This document shows, piece by piece, positions 36,215 to 48,928 of a stretch of DNA of 64,000 bases. The notes under the pieces were generated by a model. That model saw nothing but the letters and a program-made list of their open reading frames with translations, was not told where the DNA came from and made no database searches. The translations under genes were made by a program, and so were the position numbers. How positions within the stretch are numbered: position 1 is the stretch's first letter; every line of letters starts with the position of its first letter. This DNA is from Henckelia pumila (lineage: Eukaryota > Streptophyta > Magnoliopsida > Lamiales > Gesneriaceae), in contig NC_133123.1 of the NCBI RefSeq assembly GCF_033568475.1, positions 155,263,753 to 155,327,752 on the forward strand, written 5' to 3'.

Positions 36215-36421
36215 ATATAATATTTAAAATATGTATTTTGGGGCGAGATTGTCAAAGTCGACCGCCCTAATGGCTTTTGGGCTCTTGGCGGTCCATGGAC
36301 TTTTGAGCTGTCCATTGCTTAAACTATGGTGGCGATGATTTCATTTCAATATATATGTATATATAATTATATATACATATTATAAAATTAATGTGTGAAA
36401 CGATCTAATACGAGTTTGTAC

Positions 36422-36466
<45 letters not shown>

Positions 36467-37820
36467 AACCCCATTATATTTTTTTGAAATAATGTATCAA
36501 AATTAAAAGAATTATAGTAACCTTGAAGAACAATTAATTTTTTTGAGAGATAAAACCGATAAATTTTTAAATAAAGCCTAAAAGAACGAATAAACTTTCA
36601 CATGGATTCCCCTAGAAATGGACAAATAGTGATCCCATATTTATTTTAAAATAATTTTCTGTTAGACTAAGAAAAATATTGGAACTAACGATCAATTTAT
36701 GAATATTTCTGTTGGTTCCCTTTTATTTTGTATGGTTGTTTGGATTCTTACAAGCCGTAGAGGTTTATTATTTATTTTCCTCGAAAATCTAGGACCACAA
36801 AACATAAATAAATAAATATTTTACAATCAATAAATCTTAAATGTAAATAATATTTACCACCTCTTATGAATTAGTTCTGTCTTTTTTTTTTGTGTGTGTA
36901 TGATTGTTTTTTTCGATCTAAAATGTTATGGCCATAATTAAAATTTAAGTTTAAATTATATATATTTTTTTGAAATATGATATCATCGATTCATCATTGA
37001 ACAAGATATAGAAATGTGTTCAGATCAACACGCGCCCTTCTAGAAAAATTACATTTTTTTTTTGAAGTTTGCATGTTTTTTTATGTTTGTGATTTCAGTT
37101 TTATATATTGTTAAATCAAATTTATTTTATTTTGTTTTGTCATTTTTTTAAGTTATTTTCCAATGTGACATTAACATGATGCTGGTATGTGTAGTGATAC
37201 ATCATCACTTTTTATTATAATTACCTAAAATTACCAAAATTTGAAATATATAATACTGAGATTAAAATTTTATTATATAGACGATCAAAACTGAAAAAAA
37301 AAAGAAACATACATTATCGAAAATGCAATCTTACTCGCTTCAGATCAACCATTTATCCGGATACGGGGGCAAAATTAGAGCTACCACGGGGTGGTTCGCC
37401 CCACCCACTAGGCGGGCTTGGTTGGTCTTCACAGGGTGGGTTTTGTGGGATTACAGGTCAACCTCATCCGAGCCGTCGAATATAACTAAAAAATGGTTAG
37501 ATTCGCAAAGTTGACCTGCTTAGCCTAGTTTTATTAAATTGATGAATTGAGTTGAAAATTTTTTAACTCGATAATCAAATAATGAGCCGACATGCCCTAC
37601 CTTATAAAATTATGTGTTGCTAGTTAACTCAGCCCCCAATCCAATAAGCAAACACAGGAAATAGACGTGTAATGCTTATCCACTCTTCCATTATCTCTAA
37701 TGACTTTTCCAACCCCACAAATATTTTGCATAAATAAACATATAATACACATGCAATCATTGAAATCCAAGAAAATCAAGAAACTCTGTTCTTCGCAGAT
37801 CTGACGATTAGTTTGATCTG
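35420..37820. other. AT-rich intergenic DNA with microsatellites
   Basis: Right-hand remainder of the MITE hit by the Copia element (to about 35500), then AT-rich DNA. TA microsatellites lie at 35569-35604, 36184-36209 and 36423-36460. No coding exon seen. Confidence 0.6.
35610..35735. repeat. Imperfect foldback sequence
   Basis: CAGCTGCCCAACCATT on the left faces TGGTTGGGTACCTG on the right, with further partial pairing inward (CTCGTTCCCGA against TCGGGGAGAAG). Probably a small foldback MITE. Confidence 0.35.
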
Positions 37821-37834
37821 AAAAGGGAGGCCGA

Positions 37835-37955
37835 TTACTGCCAAAATCTGTTGGGATTGGTGGGTTGGAAATCAAGTTTCTCCATGGATTTTGTGGGAGA
37901 ATATATACTAGGTTTCCAACTCCACCCATTCCTATGGCTTTTGGGAATTTCCCCC
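37835..37955 (+). ncRNA. MIR482: MIR482/2118-family microRNA precursor
   Basis: The predicted mature 22-nt microRNA is 37913-37934 on the 3' arm. It starts with U and contains CUCCACCCAUUCCUA, the core shared by legume miR2118 and solanaceous miR482. From memory it differs from tomato miR482a at one base. The 5' arm 37851-37871 (GGGATTGGTGGGTTGGAAA) pairs with it nearly throughout, with a few bulges. The loop of about 41 bases has its own short stem (TTCTCC with GGGAGAA), and the base is extended by CCAAAA (37841-37846) with TTTTGG. The family targets the P-loop codons of NBS-LRR resistance genes and, being 22 nt, triggers phased secondary siRNAs. An antisense ORF over it is a by-product. Confidence 0.8.
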
Positions 37956-37959
37956 CTTT

Positions 37960-40150
37960 TCATTATCCCATATTTATTTTCTTGTTACAAAATTTAACAA
38001 TTATTATGAGGTATGTAAGTTGTTTAATTTATTGATTCTGGTTCTACCACTTGCTTGTGTAAACTTGGAAATTTTATGGTTGATGATTCAATTTGGATAT
38101 AATGATCTTATCTTGAGGTTTTGCGTATGTTGAGACATATCTAGCTATGTAGTAGATATATATGTATTGACGTTTGAGAGATTAATATGGTGAGTAATTA
38201 TATTACGAAACGATCTCACGAATAATCGCGAAGTGGGTTAATTTTACATATATTTATAATAAAATAATAGTTTTTATTGTGTAACCAAATAAGAGATCCT
38301 ATCATAAATTGATCCGTGAGATCATTTTATATGAGTTTTTTTTTTTAATAAGGTATATTAATTGCCTTTGCTTCATTTGTAAATCTTTTTACAAAATTTA
38401 GTTATGACTTTGAGGTACATATTCATGTTGTTTAGCTAATGAATAATTTTATACAATATTCAATATCGTGTATTGTATTATTATATCGTGTGATGTCGAT
38501 GTATCATGAAATTTTGATAAATAAAACTTTTGTATTAAATTTGTGATGCAAAAATTGATGTACAAATATTAATGATTACACTTTTAATTTATTGATTCTC
38601 TCTCTATTACGGCCTCGAGTAAAATTGGAATTTTTTTTTAGCCAGACGTGTATTTTGCATGTCTCTCTCTCATATGTTAAATAATAATATAATGTAACTA
38701 ATATTTATCGGATATAAAATATCATGCGAATATTTGTTGGAGCCTATATTGAGTGTAATTGAGAATATCCATAACATTAGAATATGGTATCTTATATAAA
38801 AAGTTATATTTACATTTTGACCCTTAATTGTTGATATGGTCTCTTATTGTATCGGATAATGTAGGAGTAAATAATTTTCCGAAAAGTATTGATTTACTTT
38901 TGTTGAATAAAATAACAAAAACTTAGACATTGTGGGGTAGAATTTTGAACTCGAGTCTTCACTCTTCATTCCTCTTCATTCCATTGCAACATCCCATTGA
39001 CTTACATGTGTTTCCACCAACCCCCACAAAACATAAACCTTAAAATATAAAGATAAAAAAGATACACAAGGCGAGATCACTAGTAGAATTATAGTCACGA
39101 CGAGACTTCAAATTTGAAATGAGATTTTAAATTCGAGACTTCATTAACAATAACAAAATATAAAAACATCGATATAATAACAAAATACAAATGATCATAT
39201 GTTCTATTGGTCGTTTCTACATGGATCAATAATTCGCTAAATGATTGTTAGATTATTCAAAAATTTATTAAGAAAAAGAAAAAAATTGATAAGTGCTTTT
39301 TTAAAGTTTTCCCAAACACTATATTATTTGATTTGAATGATGAAATAAGTAATACATAGATAAGTAATATAATATAATAAAAAATAAATAAGAAATGATA
39401 GTTAATATATTATTTGATTTGATTGATATATTATAGTTTATTTGATTTGATTGATTAAATTTTATATAAAAATGATAAATTACTGTTTTGTTTTTTTAAT
39501 AATAAATAAAATATGAATAATATTATTTATAAGAGATAATATATTAATTTATATTAAATGATTTGATTGATGTAAGATAAATTATTAATGATTTGATTGA
39601 TTTAAAATTAATAATTAATAAATGGATAAATAATATGACGCGAGATTGAATGTAATGAATTATACATAAATTAATAATACATCAAACCAAATGGTGTCAT
39701 ATGTATTGAAGAATTTTGGTTGGTAAAATTTACATCTACCGATTAAAAAAATCATAAAAAACGATGCATGTACAAAAAATTTATTCGATTAATCTTCTAA
39801 ACGAGATAAGATAATCCAACATGATATACGTACATATTAAATCAATCTAAAATACATAAACGAAATACCGTAAAAAAAAAAAACAAAACGAAACGAAACA
39901 AAAAATATAATTAAACCACCACATGATAGTTTATGGTCCATCAACTTAAAAAAATTTCTCTCCAAATAAAAGCATCTTTTTGTTTATAAAATTAAGTAAA
40001 TATTAATTAATTATAAGTTTACATAGATTTATTATTTGGAAAAGATTTTCTTTCTTTTTAAAAAAAATGTCAATTTATTAGTTGGAAAAGTTTTGTGGGG
40101 ACTTTCTTGTCATTTCACAACTGTAGTGTAGGATAATTGGTGGGTGATAC
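37960..40150. other. AT-rich intergenic DNA, no gene seen
   Basis: No coding exon, RNA gene or clear transposon end was recognised between the microRNA hairpin and the PsbP-like gene. The segment near 39290-39700 repeats TTTGATTTGATTGAT-type words and may be a decayed MITE. Confidence 0.5.
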
Positions 40151-41334
40151 GCCTGCTGCGTAGATTATCTATATGGATAGAGCAACACCCAACGGCTCTC
40201 CTCCACCTTGACACGCGGCACACTCTTGCTTCGCCGGAAAATCCTCATCGGAGGCGCAATTCAGCTGAAAGGTGAGTTCTTGAGCTAGACCCACGATTTG
40301 TATCTTTGAGATTTGTGATATGGCTGCTTCCATCTTGTGTTATTTGTCAAAGAATTTATAATACTCGAAACATTTTGGGTTTTGTGTCATTGTGTGTGTG
40401 TTGGAATGATGTTTGTTCTCCAGTTCTTGCGTAGATTCAATCATGCATTACGTTTATCTGGGCTAGCTGTATTGTTTGGACAGTGCTCGGATACTGTTAT
40501 GTGAAAGTGTTTATAATTCTTGTTTCGTTTGTTTTGATTGAAAAACATGAATCCTTGTTGATTTGCGTGGCTGAATTCAGTTGATTGCATTTACATCTAT
40601 GTGATGCTCATTTGGTCATATGTTATATTCATTCTATCTTGGTCTCAAATGGAAAAAAAAGATTTCGAATTTCATGCTCACTTTTTGGTTTCTTCAATAT
40701 ATGTACTTGAAAGGAGAGCTTGACAGCTTGAGCTCAGTTTGGTTGAGTTTTTCATCGCAAGGTTACGGAAATTATCTGTTTTTCGCATGCTTCAGAATTT
40801 ACTCTAGCATTTAGTCAGTTCTGGTAGAAAAAACTTGATTATAAATTAGAAGCAGATTTATATGAAATTCAACCACTCGAAAACTTGAGCTTGAAATCCT
40901 GTTTAAATATGGCTTGTTGGGTCAGTGTGATGGTTTATAATGTGATGAAAATTCTTTGCTTGCTTTTGTCAATTTCAAATACATATTAAATACTCAACTG
41001 AGATATGGAAAAGATCTGTATTTCCAAATTGCTCAACTGTATTCTTGCTGCTGCAGAATCTTTAGAGGGAAATGTATACATTCAATCCACTTCATGGTCG
41101 ATTTTAATTGGATTTTTAAATGAGAATTAACTTATATATAAACTCTACTACTAACAGGAGAAAATACATCTAGCAATATTAAAATTCAGTTTAATCTATG
41201 ATGAAGAAATTTTCAAGAACTGTGAACTTGAGCAAGTTAACATGGAATAAAACTCTGAAAAAAAAGAATATGTTAACGTCTGAAAAAGTTTGATGGTCTG
41301 ATCTAACTATTTTCTTTCATAGTTTGAAGCAGTT
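40150..41334 (+). other. Putative 5' UTR with leader intron of the PPL1 gene
   Basis: A good donor (GAAAG|GTGAGT) ends a likely non-coding exon at 40271. A pyrimidine-rich acceptor (TTTCTTTCATAG) ends at 41322, 12 bases before the ATG. The start of transcription is not located. The ORF at 40620-40814 lies inside this intron and is not a gene. Confidence 0.5.
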
Positions 41335-43403
41335 ATGGTGTCATTGCATGCGTCTCCATCAATTCATCACACGTGGTTGCTAAATCCATCAGCACAGGTT
41401 CTATTATCCCCCTTTCTTAATCTTTGGAACAGCAATTATACATACTCTGTTCTTACATTTATGAATAAAATTTATGTATCAGCTAGGTTTATATAGGCAT
41501 GGACTATTTCGAAGAAATATATCCTTCATTGTGAGGTCAGAGCAGGGGTCTTCATCTTCAACTTCTCCTTGCAGAGAAGGTATAATTTCATACTCTCAGA
41601 CGGTGTACTCTCTTCTAATATGTGCATTGATGATTATGTACTACGTCATTTGTTAATTTTATTTTCTTACCAAAAAGCTTGTCAGATTTAGACAAAATAA
41701 AATATTCATTTTCATGTTTATGGCAGATAAACCTGGGCGGCGCCAACTGCTTGCCTTGGGGGTAACAATTACCCCATGGTTTTTGTTGTCCCCGCAGACT
41801 TTGATGACATGTACGCCAACTGCTTGGATTCCTGGATATTAGTGGTTGATATGCTAATAGCGTGTTTTTCATGTCACTCAGTTGCCGCAGAAGCGAAAAA
41901 GGGATTTATACCGGTGACAGATAAGAAAGATGGATACACTTTTCTGTACCCCTTTGGGTGGCAGGTATGCCTCTTACCTTTTCTTTATTTGATTCTGTTT
42001 TCATTTTGATCAAACTGAATTCATTTTGCGCCTAAGCTGCATTGTTTCTTATGGATCTTATTGCATGCATTCTTCTCTCTCAATATTGGTACTATCTTCG
42101 TGGTTGGACCAGGAAGTAGCTGTTCAAGGTGAAGACAAGGTCTTCAAAGATGTTATTGAACCTTTGGAAAGTGTCAGCGTGAATGTGATACCCTCTGGCA
42201 AAGAAAATATTCGAGAATTCGGGCCTCCGCAGCAGGTAATAAAATTTCAAACACTAAGTAGGATATAGACATTTTTAGTGGCAACACCGTGTAAATCATG
42301 TAACATGTTCATTTTTTACTTTCTTTATAATAATGGCCTCAATTTCTTTGGCTCATGTGGCGCATTTGCTTCAATTTGTTGTCCTATGGTCTCGTGGTTC
42401 AAATTTTGTTTTTCGTTTTTTTTTGCTCTAGGTTGCTGAAACTTTGATAAAAAAGGTTTTGACTTCTCCTTCTCAGAAAACAAAGTTGATTGAAGCATCA
42501 GAGGTGAGATTTTCCTATAGTCTCTTCGAACCATATTTTTTGACCTCATCAGGATTCACAGGATTGCATGATGATTTCCCATGACTTCTCCTTCTACATA
42601 GTTGCTTCGAAGTATATACAAGTCTACTTATGTGTAGGTTTTGACATGTCAATTTCGGAGTTTTGGTAAACGTATGTATTTCTATAGTCTGATAGGCGTA
42701 AAAAGACAAACATAACACCTAGTTTTGTTGTGGTCAAAGTGACCACCATTTTATTTTCTACTTCCATACAACCAAGGCACCACAAAAGGGAATTTTCATA
42801 CATGGTTTTTGGTTTATTTACTATTCTCTTGAAGGCATGCTGGCATTCTTGTAGTTCAAAGTTGCAATGTTACGTGGAAACTCTCAACTTATATGATGTT
42901 TTAAACATTCTCGTTTTCATTCAACTCTGATACCTTACCCAATCTGCACCCCATTTCTTAGATAATTCTGAGTTTTTGGTCTCTCTTGCCATTTTCCTGT
43001 CTTGGAGCCGGCCATTACCGGTTCTAGATCTGTTTAATTGTCAGTATTTGACATATGCACACATGCTTAACTATTTAATGGTTGATTTTTATTTGGTAAT
43101 CCCGCAGCACGAAGTAGATGGGAAGACATACTACACAATCGAATTCATTGCTCAAGCTCCAAATTACACTCGACATGCTCTTACTGCAGTATGTATTGGA
43201 AATGGTATATGAATGAAGTATTAATCTTTTTTGGATGTCTTAGATTGAGATTTGGATTCATGGACTCTTATTTTCTTCGACAACGTGTGTTACATGCAGG
43301 GAAGTTCTACACATTGACTACAGGGTCGAACGAGAGGAGATGGGAGAAGATGAAGGATAGGCTAAAAACCGTCGTCGAATCCTTCCAAATTTTCACTGTG
43401 TAG
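41335..43403 (+). CDS. PPL1: PsbP-like protein 1, chloroplast thylakoid lumen
   Basis: Eight coding exons, 41335-41397, 41483-41579, 41728-41811, 41882-41964, 42113-42235, 42432-42503, 43108-43204 and 43300-43403, join in frame to 240 residues. The first 50 residues are a Ser-rich chloroplast transit peptide. Then comes a lumen signal with twin arginine RR (58-59), a hydrophobic core and a likely cleavage site after FA (about 83), as in Tat-routed lumen proteins. The PsbP domain follows: KKGFIPVTDKKDGYTFLYPF, FKDVIEPLESVSVNVIPSGK, FGPPQQVAETLIKKVL, and the closing NERRWEKMKDRLKTVVESF. These match PPL1, known for efficient repair of photodamaged photosystem II. The exon 3 donor (ACAT|GTACGC) is the least certain junction; it was chosen because it alone keeps phase with exon 4. 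Confidence 0.88.
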
Positions 43404-43748
43404 ATTCTTTTGATGGTTCGAACACTTGGTTCACAGATTATCCAATTCTCCATTGTTTTTGTGTTAGTGAAGATGAGAGCATACTTTCCTTAAAAAAAAA
43501 AAAAAAGAAGATAAGAGCATACTTCTTTTCGGAAAAACTTCCAAATTTGATGTTGTCATGAACATTTACAATATTCCCCTTTCCTATTTTTTTTTTTCAA
43601 GCAAGTCACGCACGCGATAATTCAAGGATTTTAGGTTTTAAAAGAAAATCTATGATAAAAAAAATCATTTGGTTATTTTTCAAATACATTAAAATTGGTT
43701 GGTTGTAACTTGTAAACAACCCTTATCTAATATATTTTAAAAAATGAG

Positions 43749-44284
43749 AGTTTAATTGTGTATTGCTTATATTGTCCTTGAGTTTATTTTATTGCTTTAA
43801 ATTAGTCTTCAATTTGCATTTGATTTATTGTGTGTGTTAAATTTTTATTTAAGTGTTTAATTTATTTTCTCCAAATGGCGAAAATGGATGACATCAATAT
43901 ATTTCGAGGTTCAAGAATGGAGATTTTGTTGGACAACGAAACGTCGACGTATTTATTATTACTAATATTTTATTCTCAATATTATGTGCTATATATAATA
44001 ATTTTAGAATATATCTTAAAAAAAAAAAGTTTAATTGTGTATTGTTTATATTGTCATTGAGTTTAATTTATTTCTTTAAATTAGTTTTTATTTTGCATTT
44101 GATTTATTGTGTATGTTAAATTTTTGTTTAAGTGTTTGATTTATTTCTTCATATGATGAAAATGGATGACATCAACATATTTTGAGGTTCAAGAATGGAG
44201 AATTGTTGGACAGTAAAACATCGACGTATTTGTTATGACTAATCTTTTATTTTCAATATTATGTGTTATATATAATAATTTTCA
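43749..44284. repeat. Tandem duplication, two units of about 279 bp
   Basis: AGTTTAATTGTGTATTG starts at 43749 and again at 44028. Both units then run through AAAATGGATGACATCAA, GGTTCAAGAATGGAGA and ATATATAATAATTTT with scattered differences. Confidence 0.8.
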
Positions 44285-44613
44285 ATTTGTGTTAAATTAA
44301 GTTTTTGTTTTGATTTTCGTGTCTATTGTTGATATTTTCATTTATATTATGTGTTTTTATACTTGTATATTTTTCTTGTCAGCTATAAATCAGGGATCCT
44401 GATACTTAGATTTTAATATTCAAATTTTTCAAAGGTAAAATATCTTTTGGTTCCCATATACATACATACGTATATATATATATTTGAAAAATATATATAT
44501 TTTATGTTCTTTAACTTCTTATAAACTCTATCTAACAAAATCGTATATCACGTGCAACGCACGTTAAACTTACTAGTCAGATAAAATAAGGGATATTTTT
44601 GTTTGCCCACAAG

Positions 44614-45115
44614 TAGAGCTGTCAAAACGGGCCAACTCATGGCGGGGCGGGCTGGCCCACCAAAAACCCATCTTTTGGCGGGGCAACCACCATCCTGGCG
44701 GGCCGGAAATCCTGAACCCAACCCAACCCAAGGTGGGTTGCGGGTTAGGTGGGCCGGCCCGCGGGTTGGCTCACGATAAATAAAAATAAATAAATGAAAT
44801 TATAATTAATTATAAATATCATTTCATAAATAAATATTAATAGAAATATATTAATAAAAATTTAAATTATTGATTTCATGTGTGTAAATTTTATATAAAG
44901 TAATTAATACAAAAAAAATTCATAACTTTTATTAAAAAATACATATATCATAATAAAAATAAAAATAAATTATTAATCCTCCAGGCCCGCGGGCCTTGGC
45001 GGGTTGGCCATCTAGGCCCACCTTTTGTTGGGTTGAAAAAATGTCAACCCAACTCACTTAAATTGTGTGGCGGGCCGGGCCGACCCGGCAGGCCTAACTC
45101 AAATTGACGGCTCTA
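44614..45115. mobile_element. hAT-type MITE with perfect 8-bp target duplication
   Basis: Begins TAGAGCTGTCAAAACGGGCC and ends TTGACGGCTCTA (inverted termini TAGAGC[T/C]GTCA). Flanked by CCCACAAG on both sides (44606-44613 and 45116-45123). The ends are GC-rich with repeated GGCGGG/GGCCCG words; the centre is AT-rich. Non-coding. Confidence 0.9.
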
Positions 45116-45166
45116 CCCACAAGACAATTATTTTAAAGAAATGACATTTTATATAATATAGATAAT

Positions 45167-45698
45167 CAATGTTTTAAAAAATATTAGACAGTAGTCGGAC
45201 GGCGACCCATTGCTTAGGTGATTGTCTAGGAGGTTTTTTTTAAAAAAAACTTAAATAATAAATTATTTAGAATTTTCATGAGCTTATTATAAAATATAAT
45301 TTTTATATCTTATGTTTTTCAATTTTTGTACGAAAATCTTACAAAATTTAATAATAATAATAACAACAACAACAACAACATAGATATTATGATATCAAGT
45401 CTTCATATGTAATATGAGATTTAATTTTTTTGTTTGACTTTCTTTTTTTATATTTCTTCTTTCTTTTTGTATTTGTTTCTCACGTCACGTCTCTCTCTTT
45501 TTAGTTTTTTAGTTTTATTTTTTATATAAAAAATAGTAAACGCTTAGACAGATTTCTGCCTGTTTAGACGGATTTCTGTTAGTGTAAAGAGTTTGGCGTC
45601 GCATAGGCGAGAGATTAGACGAGCAACGCCTATATAAAGACTTAACCTAGCAAAAAAGCGAGACGAAGGCAGCCTATACAACGCTTTTTAGAACACTG
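45167..45698. mobile_element. hAT-like MITE (CAGTGTT termini)
   Basis: Left end CAATGTTTTAAAAAA and right end TTTTTAGAACACTG are inverted repeats. TAGATAAT before and TAAATAAT after form an 8-bp target duplication with one mismatch. The element interrupted by the Sirevirus at 23896 belongs to the same family. Non-coding. Confidence 0.65.
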
Positions 45699-45837
45699 TA
45701 AATAATTAAAAAAAGGTTAGAGTAACTATTTTCAAAGTCATGCTATAATTTTTGGTATACCGCCGTTGCCCTAATAAAATTGCAAAAACAATTCATTTTA
45801 TTTTTTTTCGTTCACCGGAAAGAGAAACGATGATATA

Positions 45838-48800
45838 TAGATCCGGGTTCGGGTCGGACCCGCCAGGTCCGGGTTGGCTTTTAGCCAACTCTTAACCGGC
45901 CCGCCAATGACCGGTTCCGGTCCAGTCGGTGAACCGGTGGTTCCGGTCCGGGTTTGGGTCCGGTTAACCGCCGGTTCAGGGTCCGGGCTAACCCGTGCTA
46001 TTTTTTTTAAAAAAAACGCTAAACCTTCGAATTAAATTTTTTTTAAATTTTTAAACAAATTTTTAATAAGACATATTCATTAAATAATCTCAATCAAATA
46101 TTTAATATCTCCATAATAAAAATCTATTACATTTATTAAATAAATAATATATTAAAATTTCAACATCTTAATATCTTATGACTTAATATTACAAATCTAT
46201 TACATTTTATTCTACTTCACTCGCATTTCCTCTCATCGTAGTTCCGGATGTTCCTTCAGTATCATCTTGGTCTTCTTTATCACTTTGAATATGTTGTGTT
46301 CGAGTAGCGGCTTTTGACCAATCATTGAGCAAACATTGGACTTCCAAATTTTTCGGCCTTAAGCTAGAACGTCTCTCGTCCAATGTATTTCCTCCAATAC
46401 TAAATGCTTGCTCCACTGCAACTGTTGAAATCGGACAAGCTAGAATTTCTTTTGCCATTATAGCCAAAATTGGATATATTTGTGTTTTTTTGCGACCACC
46501 ATCTCAAAATGTCGAAGTTTTCCTCATCTGTATCACTAAAATCAAAAGTAGTGGTAAAATAATTCTCAAGTTCCTGACTGGAACTTGAGGATCCTCGTGG
46601 ATGTTTCGTCCGTTCCCTTAATAAAAGTTGTGATTTAGTAAGTTTAGAAGTAACATTACTAGTTGCAGTAGATTGTGTTTCATGTGAAATAATTTGTCCA
46701 CCATATTTGATGTTATATTCATTATAAATATCAAGTAAATGAGTTTTAATATTAAACAAAATCAATGAGATAGAAGGAATCGTTTCCGCAATAGGCTCCA
46801 AAGATTCATAATATAATGTTAACATGTCGCTTAAGCCATCTAATTTAAGTCTAGGATCTAAAACTAAAGCACATAAAAAAATTTCAGGAATGAGCAAAAA
46901 ATATTTTTTCCATTTTGCTTTCATGACAAGAATACATTGAGATAAATCACTATCATTAGAATTAACATGTTCATGAAAAATACAAGCAATGTTGCAACAA
47001 TGTGTTAAAACTAAATGCGAAGTAGGTTAATAAATACCGGATAATTGGTCACTAGCATCATTAAAAACTTTTAAAATTTCACAAATACTAGTGCATATGT
47101 TCCATTGATTTGAAAACAAATAAATATCACGAGCTTGAACAAATTGATGAAAAAATGTACATAATAAATCTTTATATTCAAAAGAGGATAATAACAATTT
47201 ATATGTTGAATTCCAACGAGTTGGAACATCTCGTGCAAACCGCTTAGGCTTCATACCATTTACTCTACAAAATTTTCCCCATTGCTTCATAACTTGGGGG
47301 TGCGTCCATAAATAATGAATAGCGTTTCTAATTGGTTGAATATGTGTGCCTAAATTTTTTAGCCCATCTTGAACACACAAATTTAAAATATGACATGTGC
47401 ATCTAATATGAAAAAATTTGCCACCTAGTGATGGTTTACATATTTCAATAAGCTCACTAATACTAGAAGTATTTGCACTAGCATTATCAAAAGACATTGA
47501 AAAAACTTTGGTAGTTAGACCATATTCTTCTAAAATAACAAATATAAGTTGCGAAATATTTTGTGCCGTGTGTGATTCGTTGAAACATCTATATGCAAGA
47601 AACCTTTTTTGAATGTTCCAATTATTATCAATCCAATGACATGTAATACTCATATATGAACAACTTTGCCAATGATCACTCCAAATATCGGAACACAAAA
47701 AAACTTTATTATTCAAACTATAAAATTCCTTAATTAATTCTCTCTTTTGATCAACGACTAACTTTTTCATTGTGCGTTTGAGACTATTTCTTGGAATACG
47801 TCTAATAGAAGGATTTGCACTTGTAGAAATCCAATTTTCAAAAGATAATTTATCGCTAAAACTAAAAGAAAGTTGTTCAACCGCACAAAATTTAGGCATT
47901 TCTTCTCTAAATCTAGCTTCGTTATATTTAAATAGTTGAGATTCATTACCCGATTGAGAAGAGAATGCCGAAATTTGAGTTTAACCACGATCAATACCAA
48001 TTTCTACCGGATGATTTTTCTCGATATGCCGCGTCAAAGTTCCATAACCACCTCCTTGTTTAAATTTGTAACATTTTGAACAATATTTGCATTTGGCTTG
48101 CAAATCACCGGAGGGAAGCGTCACCTTGTCGAAGTGTTTGGTGAAGATATCGGATGTCGGGCGAGGCACCGCTCGAGTTTGTCTTTGAGAGGCCGCCGGA
48201 TCGTTCATACTTTCTTGACTTTCATGATGACGTGGTGGTGGTGGTGGTTGTTCAACTTGTTGTCTTTGTTGCGCCTCTTGTCGAATTTCTTGAATTTCAT
48301 CATCGGAATATTCAAGATCAAATCCATCGATATTGAATTGAGGATACTCGACCTCGGGTGGTATGATGCTCTTTTCCTTTCCTTTTTCTTTGTCACCCCT
48401 ACGACTTGATCCCGCTCTGGACATTTGTAATTGTATAAATATAAAAATAAATCAACAATTGACAATAAACAAATAATCGAAACTTTATATTTTTGATAAT
48501 TCAAGAAATTAAAAGGAATTAAGAATAGAGAGAATGAAGAGAGAATTGCGTAAACAAAATGAATGGAGGTTGGGGGTATTTATAGATAACAAATAGGTTT
48601 TTTTTTTAAAAAAAATTCCGGTTGGCCCGGCGGGTCCGGCGAGTTTCAACGGCCATAAAATCGTGGTCGTTGATCTCAACGGCCACGAAATGTGGAGAGA
48701 TAGTGGCCGTTGGATCCTCTGGGGCGCCACGTGTCCAACCCGTCGGGTTGGACGGTTCCAACCCGGCGGGTCGGACCCGTTCAACCCGGCGTGTTGCCGG

Positions 48801-48928
48801 TTTTCCTAAGGGAAAACCGGGACCGGACCGCTTAGTGGCCGGTTCGGTCCCGGTTCCGGGTCGGTCCCGTTGACCACGGGCCTGTTTCGGGCCGGGTCGA
48901 GGCCCAACCTGGCCCTTGGCCAGGTCTA
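45838..48928 (-). mobile_element. Full-length hAT transposon with decayed transposase
   Basis: The 3,091-bp element starts TAGATCCGGGTTCGGG and ends TTGGCCAGGTCTA (TIR TAGA-C), with ATGATATA as exact 8-bp target duplication (45830-45837 and 48929-48936). About 200 bases at the left end and 300 at the right are very GC-rich and full of CCGGTT/GGTCCGG words, the subterminal repeats to which hAT transposases bind. The transposase lies between them on the minus strand. Confidence 0.9.
46207..48424 (-). pseudogene. hAT transposase, broken by two stops and one frameshift
   Basis: Reads from ATG 48424. A BED zinc finger (CKYCSKCYKFKQ ... RHIEKNH) binds DNA. It is followed by the RNase H-like core (VFLCSDIWSDHWQSCSYMSI, FSMSFDNASANTSS, RCTCHILNLCVQDGL, DVPTRWNSTYKLLL) and the hAT dimerisation domain (ACPISTVAVEQAFSIGGN). 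In-frame TAA codons at 47981-47983 and 47027-47029 interrupt it, and one extra A in a seven-A run (46485-46491) shifts the frame before the dimerisation domain. The frame is otherwise clean from end to end, so decay is recent. An intron explanation for the breaks is possible but no good splice sites were seen at them. Confidence 0.85.

Noticed and set aside
37321-37514. Possible short GC-richer coding exon between the retrotransposon and the microRNA
   Set aside because: No homology recognised and no flanking splice structure; the GGCGGG/CCCACC wording suggests a decayed MITE end.
37624-37929. 101-codon minus-strand ORF
   Set aside because: No domain, low complexity, and antisense to the MIR482/2118 hairpin, which explains the conserved-looking bases better.
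46480-46500. A AAA AAC slippery heptamer at the transposase frame change, suggesting programmed -1 frameshifting
   Set aside because: The -1 frame meets a stop within about 12 codons. Continuity with the dimerisation domain needs the +1 frame, which is restored simply by one A fewer in the run. An indel is the plain explanation.
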